A DNA stretch of 64,000 nt, from NCBI GenBank assembly GCA_021399435.1, contig JAJTUP010000013.1, positions 682,001 to 746,000 on the forward strand, written 5' to 3'. Positions 54,526 to 64,000 of the stretch are shown in pieces. The notes under the pieces are model-generated. The model worked only from the letters and a program-made list of their open reading frames with translations. It was not told where the DNA came from and searched no databases. Each line of letters starts with the position of its first letter. The stretch's first letter is position 1. Source of the DNA: Diaporthe sp. PMI_573. Taxonomy: Eukaryota; Ascomycota; Sordariomycetes; Diaporthales; Diaporthaceae. The position numbers and the translations under genes are program-made.

Positions 54526-56781
54526 ACACGAGATGGGGCTCAGGGGGGGTGGTAACGGGCAAGCGCAGTGTTGCGCCTATGTAGAACGAATTATGGTTCA
54601 CCGAGTGGCTCCATGGACGATCGGCAGAAATTTGAGCCAGAAGGTGACGTACCGAAGGGGCCATAATTGGGCGAGAGGATTCCAGAGAAGTGGGCATCGT
54701 GCAAGGCCAGTAAGGTCGCGAGGGATGGTATGTACTGTAGGCTTAGTCTGGCGCCGTGTATGGTGTGGTTGTTGCGCGGGCACTGGTTGCTGGGGAGGGA
54801 CGAGGATGCCGAGACGAGGGAGAGAGATTGGGTCGAGGGCTAATGCAAAGATTGGAAGGAAGAAGAAGGAAATGGAGGGTCAGAGTCGGGGGGAGGCGTT
54901 GAGATGAGGTGGATTGGTTGAAAAGGTGGCCACAGTTGGTGGGTGTGGGTGGATGGATGGCCGGATGGACGGGGTTTGTTGTGCGTTTCAAGTCTCGACG
55001 GCTCTTCTCTCCTTTACGGTCGAGTTCGGATCAGTTCAGGCCCAGCCAACGAGCACCAGCGGGGGCGAACTAGCATACGAGCTGGGTCGAACCGGGAGAG
55101 CGTATGTCCAGGTAGGGAGGGGTCTGAATGCTTGATAGAAGGGCGGAAAGGGGAGTGGGAGACTGGAAAGGTCGGAAATTGGGAAACGGTAATAGGGACA
55201 GGGACAAGATCGGAGGTTGCGTGGGGAGCTGTGGTGGTGGTTTTGAGAACAAGTGAACGCTAGCAGGTGCAGGTGTTTAAAGGAGGTTGGACTGCACAAG
55301 AACTTGTCAAGATGGCAACCAAGGTTGCGTTGGGCTGAGCTGTGTTGTGCACTGGTGTGCCTTTGCTGCACAACACGGGCAAGGGGAACGGGAGGGAGCA
55401 CTGTCACGGTGGACAGGCGGGCCAGGCGGGTTGGGTTGCGTTCCGCAGTGCTGGTCACCTCTGAACCAGTCACGAAGGTCCAGCAGGTCGGAGAGGCTGT
55501 GTGGGGGGCCCAGAAGGCAAGGCCTGAAGTGGCCCTTGGACTGAGGGTCGTTTGCACACAGCGCCTCTTGGACCCCCCCCCCCGGCCTGGTGGGCCCTTT
55601 CTCAGGAGGAAGGACCATGGGGCTGGGCGGCCCACGGGCTGGGCATTGAAGTGGTACACCGGCAGGCACCAAGAGCCCATACGTTCAGGATGTACCGTCC
55701 GAGAGCACCAGTCCCAGCCCCTGCTTCTACGTACCGGTCAGTCGCAACCAACGCGCGTGGCTGCAGGGATCGATCAGCACGATGGATGCAGGCCCAGAGA
55801 TTCTACCCTGTCGCCTCGCGCCTGCTCCTTCGTCCTCCTCCCCGTCGTCCACCTCGTGCCCGCCTCGTGCTCACCTCGCACCTGCCCCCAGCCACCAGCC
55901 ACCTGCAACCCAGGCTGTCAGGCTGTCTGGACCCTGCGGCGAGTGCATACGATCTGCCTTGCAGGTGTCTCGGTTAGGATCTTCGTGCTATCTCCGTGCT
56001 ACGGGCCACGACACCACGGGTACTCGTCGCCTATCAATCTGTTACTGTCTAATCAACCAGACAATTGCTCCACCAACTAACAGGGCAGGCATGATCAAAG
56101 TGGGCAACGGCACAGCAAGGTTTGGCCTACTGTTTGGACGAGGCACAGTCAGTCCAAGGCTGCGTGCCTGCCGTCTGCCTCGAGATTCTTCCTCGTCCCC
56201 TTGCCGGAAATCGAAAAAGGGCAGCCTCTCCTTCGCAGAATGACTCAACTCGGGTCAAAACCAGCCCAGCTGTACCTAGGTAGGTTCAAGACGAGCTCCA
56301 CGTCTAAAACACACCACAGCATCATTGCTGCAGACAGGCAGATAGGAGCACGGTCAGATCGCCCAGGACGTGTAGGGGACATCAAACGACTTGTCTGCAG
56401 ACGGAGCCGCCTACTCGAGTCACCCTCACCCTCGCCTGGCCCCGCCTGCAGGTCTACAGACCTGCAGCTGACCCGATCATCGCTGTTCTGCGCCTCTGTG
56501 CCACTCCTGTGCCACTCTGTGCCTCCCTGCAACAGCCTGGATGCCTGGTCAGGGCTCTCGACTCTGGATTCTGGCTCACCCTGCAGCTCATCATTTGGGC
56601 CCTTTCAATCCCCCCCAAAAACGCTATCTTGATCAGCATGCACGATCTGCCACCCGCCACCCGCCATCTTCCCCTCATACCCCCATCTCCCAGCCGGAAG
56701 GAAGCACGATGTCAGCTCGCCAATGAAACATGGCCACACCCTCTCCACCTCTACATCAGCCAAGCGCAATCCTCAGGCCGC

Positions 56782-56813
56782 GAGCTGTGAGCTGTGAGCT
56801 GTGAGCTGTGAGC
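56782..56813 (+). repeat. Tandem repeat GAGCTGT x4.5
   Basis: Four perfect 7-base copies plus a partial fifth. Confidence 0.9.
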
Positions 56814-59800
56814 ACCTGACACTGATCCCACCGCCGTGGGCTGACAAGGTCTAATAAGGGGCCCTTCTCTGGCGTGTCTGGTTAGGAGTTACCTGGTTAG
56901 GCTGCTGCACCAACCACTCTAGAAACCGAAACAGATGACAGCTGCAACGGAGCTCTCGAGGGTTTGACGCGGTCCAGGTAGCCCCAAACCTTGACTCGTT
57001 AGACTCTCTGCTCACCACTCTACGCTTCACATGGTCGTACGCACGGCCTCATCCTTTCGGTCTCTACTTTCAGGAGCCGGAGCCGACCCTGATAGCATCT
57101 GTTACCTATCCACCTGGATGGGTAATGGTCTCAAAAACTACACCCAATTGATCATCGTGGGCCGTGGCAGCGGGCAGCCCCGTCCACTGATCCCTGTCTC
57201 GCAATTAGGAGCACGTGGCACACACGCCGTCCCACCCAGCGCAAGCAGCAGCAGCAGCGCATGGCGGCGCACAACAGCGGGAGCACATGGCATGACAGAT
57301 ATGTCCGAATGCGAATTCAGTGCATCACCAGCGTCGTACTAAACCGCAAACAGCACAACAAGCAGGAACGAATCTCGGGACAACAACCCATCTCTGTTCG
57401 ACAATCGTCCCCGCAGACAAACATCGTTTCCGCCAAACTCGAGTGTAAGGGTATACTGTACAAGCTCATGCACCGTAGCTGCTAGGCACCACAAGCGCCC
57501 ACACAAGTGGATCAGCCACCGACGGGAGCTACCAGTCGGTTTGTCCTTCGTTGCGATCCGTCACCGGCGCCTCTGCATGCAAGCTCCTGCCTCATTCTTG
57601 CGCCCACTACCACAGTATGTGCTGCAAGCCAACGCATTTGGTGGGCAATGTCCTTTCCTTCCTTTACCGAATGTAAGCCAGCAGAGGCAGTACATTGCGA
57701 TGACTTAGATTCTTCCAGCCAATCTAGTTACCCTCTCAGCCCACTCCGTGAACGCGTTCTATATCTGCTGAGTGGAGCATCCTTTGCTGTTCACGGTCAA
57801 AGCGAGCAACCGTGCCCACTGCACTGCATGTGATTGAGCATGGACGCCCGAGCCCTGCAGTATCCAATTCCTGGCCGCACATGGGCAGCTCTAGCCAGCG
57901 AGGGAAATACCGCGGGAATGGCGGTCCTACCTGTTGTGCAAATCTGTGAATTCGGTCCTTCAGCTCTGCTGCCAGGTAAACTCAATCCGCCTTCAACCGA
58001 ACTGCCGCACATTGCTCCATGGACCATGCACGCCGATAACATGATGGGCGTTGGATCTATGGAGGCCAACTGGGTCAGTCCTGGGGCGGATAGATGGCAG
58101 CCACTGCCGTATCTTGATCCCGTCCACTGTTGTTCCATTCCGTCAGAGCGTACTGATTCCTTTTCCGAGACACGAGAACTTATTTTACTGGAAATATGCC
58201 CATCGAGGTGCCATTGGCCTGGTTCACTGCTTGGCTGTGCGGTCTGTGCGTGAAGCAACAAATGTTTGAAAGTTATTCGTGCAAATCCAGAGGGCATTTC
58301 CTCCTTCAACCCTTTGACATGAAGCAGAAAAAAGCACAGCCGTCTCATACCTTGGCAGGCTCAGCAAACACGCCTGCATAAAAGTACGAGAAAATGAACT
58401 GCAGAAATGAGCGGATTGTCTTGCTCCGTCACCCCACTCCTTGGGGCCTGCCCCGTCGACAAATGCCAGGAGCTCACACGGACGGCCTGCATCCATCGGC
58501 GGCCGTCCACACGAATCATCATGCTACGACCAAGGATCCCTCATTCTCCGTCGTAAACACTAATGCAGGCTGAGCAACAGCGTCCGCGGTGCGACTTCAC
58601 CGCAGTGTCTCTTCGTCATCATTGGCCCCGATACTCTTGACTTCTCACTAAGGCACGTAGAGGCGGCGTCATACATCTGACGTATTCTCTCGCTATTCTC
58701 AAGGACGTGTGCGAACTTTGATGGCGTGAAGATATCCTGGGCTCGTGAGTAATCGAGGGCAATGGGGTGCGGCAGCAAATCGTGGGATTTAGAGTGTTCT
58801 CTATCCTACAGTGATGCAAACGCAGCCCTGAGCGTGGGATGATATGTGATCACGTCAGATCACCTACAATCTCTGGTGTATTCTTCCCCGTTTTCATATT
58901 CAAGTCCCAGTGTCATCGTTTCACTTGGATATATTGCCTAGACTTTCCCAGCTGCCCTGATGGTTAGTGCTTTGTGCTTTTGGCCAATGCCTCCCGCCTC
59001 TAGTTAGGAGTTGCGGTTGGAGCTAGACCAATAGTCTTGACTTGATCTTGAGTGATTCGTGTACTTTCGTGGGAATGGCAAGAGCTACCTAGGTGCCTTT
59101 ACCAACTCATCCTTTTCAATGGGCGATGGTGCAGCTGAAATTCTACCTTTCTCACGCAAAAGATCCCCAGGATGAGTGTCTTGCCCCGTTCGCCTTTTGA
59201 ACAATTGTTCTCGGGCCTGCTACGGTCCGGTCCAACCAGTGCGGAAAAAATGTGTTATGGATCACTGCAGTCTCGAGTACACACAAATTGAGGCGATCTA
59301 GAGAATTATTGGAGTTTATGTGACAGCAGCTTGTGCTTTCGACTCCCTTATGCTCAAACCGTCATTAGTCTACGACGGCTACTTGGCTGTGAGTATCATA
59401 GCAAGTAAAGTATACCCCATCGCATAGATCACGCGAGTATTGCTTTTCATGGACATTTGTATTGAAGGGGTATCTTGGTATGTTCGAGCAGTGGTTCAAT
59501 GGAGCGTCACGTCAGTGTGCTCTGCAAGGCTGTTGACTTATTTCTGGATCCTGAACTCTATCAAACAATATCACATGCGCCAACCCTGCGGCGCATAGGA
59601 AATGTTGCCGCCTGCAAAGAGTGGTTGCCACTTGTGGATTGCCCTGCACCGACGAATCACATAGTCAGAGGTCCTGTGAGGTCCGCTGAAGCATGACTGC
59701 AGGTACTTGACAGCTGCAAAATCTCCTCGAGAGTACAACAGTACATTCTCTCGTGGATCGCTTTGACAAGGCAGTGCAGAAAGCCATCTTTGAGGCGTAT

Positions 59801-60160
59801 CAAGTCCCCTTCTATACAAAATCCAGCATCTAGCCCATGCAGTCCTCATACTCGTGACTCGATGTTTCCCCAAAATATCGGAAAAGTCAAAGACGGCATC
59901 CCGCTGTCCACAATCAGTAGTGGTCATGGCTAGCAGAGTGCTTTGCGCTCGAGCGGTCTTCCACAGCCTATGATACCCTGTACCAGTAGTATCTCTGTAT
60001 CTTGAAGGGTTTTGACTTCTTTGACCCCCCCCCCCCAAGGCCTTTGCTGCGTTTCCCGTTTTTGTCCGGCATGCTGTCATTATCTCCATCATCTGTTACT
60101 GTCGGCATACGCCTGAAATCTACATAGGGGAAAACCGGTGTTACCTTGCCTCGTAGAATT

Positions 60161-60243
60161 TCTCATTTCCGATTTTCTCTTTCTCCCTCCCTGCTCTTTC
60201 TCTTTCTCCTTCCCTTTCTATTTCTCTTTCTGTTTCTCTTTAT
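60161..60243 (+). repeat. Polypyrimidine tract (CTTTCT-rich)
   Basis: About 80 bases, almost entirely C and T, with repeated TTTCTC/TTCTCTT units. Confidence 0.8.
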
Positions 60244-60543
60244 CAGAGGGTTGGAGCGGAGAAATTGGATTGCTACATATAAAATCATGGTCCCCTTTCT
60301 TCGCATGAGATAACATACGGTACTAGAATGCAATCGCCTATCTGTAAGAATTTGGTCGACATTAACTATTCACGTTCGCAAAGGTGTCGATCGACGGCAT
60401 CCGAATTATTAGGGTTGACAAGGAGAATTACTACTATCACAGATGTTGCATCATCCACACACTCTGTTGCCCACTTCAGCTAAACATTTGGATATATTCA
60501 TTACGGTGTCCAAATCTCAAGCATGACTCAAATCACGGATTCC

Positions 60544-61145
60544 TTATTTCTTGTTGTGTTTCCTCTTCTTGTGGCCCGAGGAGCTCCCTTTCGAACTATA
60601 GTCCATCTCGATCCACTGATATCCTTGGCCTGAGGATCCGCCATGCTTGGACGACTTATGATGCTTGTGCTTTGACGAGCCGCCGCGTTTTGACGAGCCA
60701 CCGTGACTTGAGCCACCCTGGTCTGAAGTCGCTGAAGAGGCAGTGTGTCAGTTTCTTTGGTGCTGTTATGATGTGCAGTCGTGCAACACCTGGAAGTTAA
60801 CTCACAGTAAGGGGTACAGTTCCAGCAGCAACAGTGATCACACTTTGTGACTTGCTCCATCTGCTGCGTAATGGCGTTGACTTCTGTTCTTGGGTTGTCG
60901 AACGTACACCAGCCCACGTAGTTGGGGCCGTTCCCGCACTTGCAACAAACCCAGCTCCTGCCGAGCTCTTCGAAGAAGCAGAGCTGATTGGTACACTTCG
61001 ATTCGGTGTCTATGGGTGCTGCGTACGTGGTATTGTGACAGGGAGTGGTGACTCGGGTTGTTCCATCGAAATGGGCGGCCACGCAGTGGTTGTAAGTCAC
61101 TGAGGTATGCTGGCACGGGTGCCTTTTGGGGTGACCAACGCACAT
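60544..61145 (-). CDS. Cys/His-rich protein, paralogue A, with Gly/Ser/Lys/His tail
   Basis: Minus-strand exons 60806..61145 and 60544..60722 (172 aa). The 83-base intron is GTGAGT...TTCAG with an ACTGAC branch, in phase 1. Reading through the donor instead gives an unpatterned tail; splicing gives CTPYYQGGSSHGGSSKRGGS and a KHKHHK-type basic repeat. Residues 1-21 contain C2, C11, H13-T14 and C21. Then come PCHNTT, KCTNQLCFFE, RSWVCCKCG (to residue 71), NYVGWC and CDHCCCWNCTP (102-112). The ordered Cys/His pairs suggest a zinc-binding fold. There is no signal peptide, so it is probably intracellular. It shares exact Cys spacing with the gene at 63359. I do not know a characterised homologue. 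Confidence 0.75.
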
Positions 61146-63358
61146 ATTGGTGAGAATTAGGCTCGCAGACTCAACGCCAACGTTAATTACTTCCTTGAAA
61201 ACAAATTTTGGCCTCTGTACCCCTGCTTAATCAGGATGCTCCCCAGGTATCCCTTCTTCCTGAGATATGCTGGCCGCCATGGCCTCTTTATAACACCGAC
61301 GAAGGCCAGCAAGCAGAGCATGTTTACCTCCCAAACATGACTTGATTCACACATTATTCGTTTAATCAATCCACTTCGAGCGTGCTAGATGCCAATCAGG
61401 CCGCGGGCTTTGCAATTTGGCGTCGAGACTGCTCATCAACGGCTATCGGATAGCTTAATTGGACCGCAATCTGAGGCCGTGACTGCAATTGGTCACGTCT
61501 CTGGGACCTCGGGAGCGGCCAGCCTGCGTGGGAGTTGGACCGTTCCTGTCATGAGAGATCTACATACGGGCGAGCGCCGCGCTGCCTTCGACTCTATCCT
61601 CGAGGTCCAAGGCGGGATATGCTGTGGAGAAACACGAGACACGAAACCATTCTCATATTTGGTGTTTCGGGACTCAGCACTGAAATACCCGCGACCGACA
61701 CTTAAAACGTCCGCACGGCGTACAAGATGCTGCAAGTCGGGAGATCTGGCACAGGCGCTGGCACTGCAGCAGCAGCTTAACCAGACTGTGGCAGATTGCC
61801 TGATCTTGCACTGTTCCCGATGCAAATCTTTGATCTGGAGTCGAGCAGCAGGCTGCCGTCGTGCGACAGAGGACTCATAAGGCCTTCTCTCCTGGCTGGT
61901 CGGTGCTACCACTGCTCGCAGTCTTGCACGAGGGTCTCTTACACACCTTTTCAGCTCGCCAAGCCATGCGGTCCCACAGTACCCAGACTCGTGGAAGACT
62001 AGGCTCCACATGCAGCCCTGGAGTCTCTCGCTTATCTGGTTTGCAACAAGCTGGACAAATCTCACACCGGTCTCTCGCGGCCCCACGTGAGCCCCGGACC
62101 GAGAGGAGGATCCTTGAGAGGGGGGTGATGTCAGACGGCTGAGGTCGTGGCCCTCTTTGTATCTGGCTGTCGGGCCTCCGACCTGGGTCTCCGAATATTG
62201 TCGGTACAGTTTACTTTTTCTCTGTTGGGTGACACAAGACAAGGGACAGGTCATTTTCCGACACATTCCGGGTAGGTACCTGAGTACTTCTCTTGTGCTG
62301 GGGGGCATCCCACACACCGGCCAGCCCCTGCATAGAGAAGACCAAGGAGAGGCGGACGGGGTTGACGAACGGAAGGAAGCATAACGAAAAGTAGTGAGGC
62401 GATGGGGGGAAATTAAGGATGGTGAAGTCAGCAAGGCAGCAAACAGGGCGCACAGCGGTCGGAGCCCATTGATGGGATGACAATGTCCAGCACCGTTTTG
62501 ATCTGCAGTGCATGCATGTATCTTTTTTTTCTTCTTTCTCCCAGCAATTTATGGGCGCAACCAAGATCTGAATCTGACTGCATGCGTCTCGTAGATCCGA
62601 TCTGTGTTGTGCATACAGGCGATACCCCAGGGTCATCGGCGTATTCTGCGCCCCGGCCAATGAGAATCCCCGAGTCCAACAACGTCCTGAGGTCCCGGGC
62701 ATTTGGATCCCTGGAGCCGCATTCTTTGCTCTTCAACACGACCCAAAGAGGACTCGAGATCTCTGGCCCGCGGCGCTTTTGCCTCAAACGGCCCTGGGTT
62801 CGTCATAAGCAAGCCTCCTTTTGGTCACAACGTCGCACATTCTCACAGAAGTTTCAATACTATCGACACGCCACGGAGTGCCACGGACCAGGAGGACTTG
62901 TGCTCGACATCATCACGTACATTTGGTGCCTTCTTACCACACTCTGGGTTCAATGATCATCATTGAATGTTTTCTAATCATCGGCACTAAACGATATCCT
63001 CACAATGCCTCTTCTCCAAGCCATACAGCAGTCCGTGACTGAACACTGACTGAGCCAGTTCGTGTGAACGCCACTATTCAGGGTTCAACTTCCTCTGACC
63101 ACCATCCCCCCGATCCGTAGCCCAAATATGTGTGCAGAAAGTGTGCCCTGTTGATCTTCTCCATGAAAAAGCAACCCCTAGAAGGTCTCCGGGCACACGA
63201 ACGCCATGACACCAAGACTCCTAGTAGTCCCTCCTACCCAGAAAAAAGAAATAGACACAAAGGAAAGAAAAAGAAAAATGAGAAGATATCCGGGAAACAA
63301 GTAGTCTTGTCCACCGATCCCCCTCCCTGGTCCCTTCCTTTCGGCGCCCCCGCCCCCA
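61146..63358. other. Spacer between the two Cys-rich paralogues
   Basis: About 2.2 kb. A 313-codon minus-strand frame (61493..62434) starts only at TTG and has no motif, so it is not called. The part next to 61146 should contain the promoter of paralogue A. Confidence 0.45.
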
Positions 63359-63868
63359 TCACATCGGCCCGGCCGGGGTGCACGTTTCGCAGCAGATGTG
63401 CTCGCACCACACCTTGTTCCCGTCGATGATCATGATGCAGCTGCAGCGGCCGTACTCGTTGAACCTCTTGCCACACCAGCAGCAGTTCCAGCACCGGTTT
63501 CGCTGCTCGAAGGGGCAGTTGGGGAGCGGACACTTGGGCAGCAGCGGGCTCCCCGCCGCCGCCGCGGGACTGCCCTCGAAGCTGGGCGGCATCGGGTATG
63601 CGATTGACTGCGCCGTGAGGTTGCGGCACGGCTTACGCTTGGACGACGAGGATGAAGACGATGATTTGCTACTGCTGCCTTTCTTCTCCTTGTCCTTGCC
63701 CTTGCTGCTGCTGCTGTGGTGCTTCTTGCCGTTGTCCTTCTTGGAGGACTTTGATGACGACCCGCCTGACGATGATGATTTTGACGTCTCAGCTGGGGCG
63801 TCGGCGCAGTAGACAATGTCTGTCCGCGTGTGCTCGCACGGCAGAGTGTAGGTGATTTGGTGACACAT
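63359..63868 (-). CDS. Cys/His-rich protein, paralogue B, with internal Ser/Lys linker
   Basis: Single exon, 169 aa. It starts MCHQITYTLPCEHT with C2, C11, H13-T14 and C21, the same positions as in paralogue A. Residues 28-79 are a low-complexity Ser/Lys stretch (long Ser runs with GKDKEKKG). Then PCRNLT (80-85), KCPLPNC (112-118), PFEQRNRCWNCCWCG (119-133), NEYGRC (137-142) and WCEHICCETCTP (154-165). Cys pairs in CCxCG and C[DE]HxCC are arranged like a compact zinc-binding or disulfide-rich module. No signal peptide is present. The Ser/Lys module may be phosphorylated or disordered. Same strand as paralogue A, about 2.2 kb away. Function unknown. Confidence 0.8.
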   Translation of the reverse strand: MCHQITYTLPCEHTRTDIVYCADAPAETSKSSSSGGSSSKSSKKDNGKKHHSSSSKGKDKEKKGSSSKSSSSSSSSKRKPCRNLTAQSIAYPMPPSFEGSPAAAAGSPLLPKCPLPNCPFEQRNRCWNCCWCGKRFNEYGRCSCIMIIDGNKVWCEHICCETCTPAGPM

Positions 63869-64000
63869 GGTCTCAAGTCTCGTGAACCCTTTGAGGAACT
63901 GTAGATCTCCGTGTTCGCCGATGTGGTAGAGAGACGTGTGAGGAGTGGTATCACGGCGGTGATAGAACGGTCCCAGGTGTTCTCTGAATGAGGAATTCCG
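63869..64000. other. Right edge, upstream of paralogue B
   Basis: Only 132 bases; presumably 5' UTR and promoter of the minus-strand gene. The window ends here. Confidence 0.5.

Larger units (their letters stand above)
54526..60543. other. About 6 kb without a supported gene
   Basis: Largest empty interval in the window, upstream of the small single-helix gene and downstream of the Cys-rich gene. It has moderate to high GC, several homopolymer C tracts (55573-55583, 60025-60036), a 7-base tandem repeat at 56782-56813 and a pyrimidine tract at 60161-60243. Open frames of 100-275 codons occur on both strands, but they overlap one another, run through simple repeats or lack ATG starts. It may hold a non-coding transcript or complex promoter; nothing in the sequence proves it. 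Confidence 0.4.

Noticed and set aside
57840..58253. 137-codon plus-strand ORF with an ATG
   Set aside because: No signal peptide, domain or repeat pattern; an opposite frame of similar length overlaps it. Would need transcript evidence.
59571..60092. 173-codon minus-strand ORF with an ATG
   Set aside because: Its N-terminal part is encoded across a C12 homopolymer; no motif or conserved-looking block.
61493..62434. 313-codon minus-strand ORF
   Set aside because: Starts only at TTG, has no recognisable motif, and its Ser/Arg-rich composition is like random GC-rich sequence.

Overview
The window looks like a filamentous ascomycete chromosome (Pezizomycotina, most likely Sordariomycetes; the lineage is an inference from family content and gene structure). 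Genes are spaced by long non-coding stretches. Introns are short (about 48-152 bases) with CTAAC/CTGAC-type branch sites, and the families are typically fungal: S28 peptidase, Zn2Cys6 regulators, fungal Sulfotransfer_4, GT31-like transferase, Sec72. I reconstructed exons by hand from reading frame, splice dinucleotides and conserved motifs. There is no bacterial or viral feature and no CRISPR array, and I could not support any tRNA or rRNA gene.

Region 1 (0.7-9.5 kb): a small F-box-like/DUF protein, a Sulfotransfer_4 protein, a secreted PAF-acetylhydrolase-like esterase, a secreted S28 serine peptidase and a GNAT acetyltransferase. Region 2 (9.5-14.1 kb) has no gene I can support. Region 3 (14.1-21.2 kb): a multi-pass membrane protein with a long polar tail, a secreted lactonase-type beta-propeller, a four-helix membrane protein and a membrane-anchored TAP-type alpha/beta hydrolase. 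Region 4 (22.2-31.7 kb): a Zn2Cys6 regulator, a GT31-like Golgi glycosyltransferase, a second Sulfotransfer_4 gene broken by one extra base, a Gfo/Idh/MocA oxidoreductase and a secreted PAN-like protein.

Region 5 (33.5-47.9 kb): a DHA2-type MFS exporter, an ABM-domain protein, an eight-exon Zn-cluster regulator and a class A FAD monooxygenase fused to a C-terminal multi-helix membrane domain. Exporter, regulator and tailoring-type enzymes together resemble a small specialised-metabolite neighbourhood, but no PKS, NRPS or prenyltransferase backbone gene is present. The monooxygenase carries one apparent frameshift and a GC-AG intron.

Region 6 (50.2-54.5 kb) holds housekeeping-like genes: a conserved membrane protein, Sec72 of the post-translational ER translocon, and a small single-helix protein. 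About 6 kb without a supportable gene follows. Region 7 (60.5-63.9 kb) carries two same-strand paralogues of a cysteine/histidine-rich family. They share exact Cys spacing, but their Ser/Lys-rich low-complexity module sits at different places. This is the most distinctive signal in the window.
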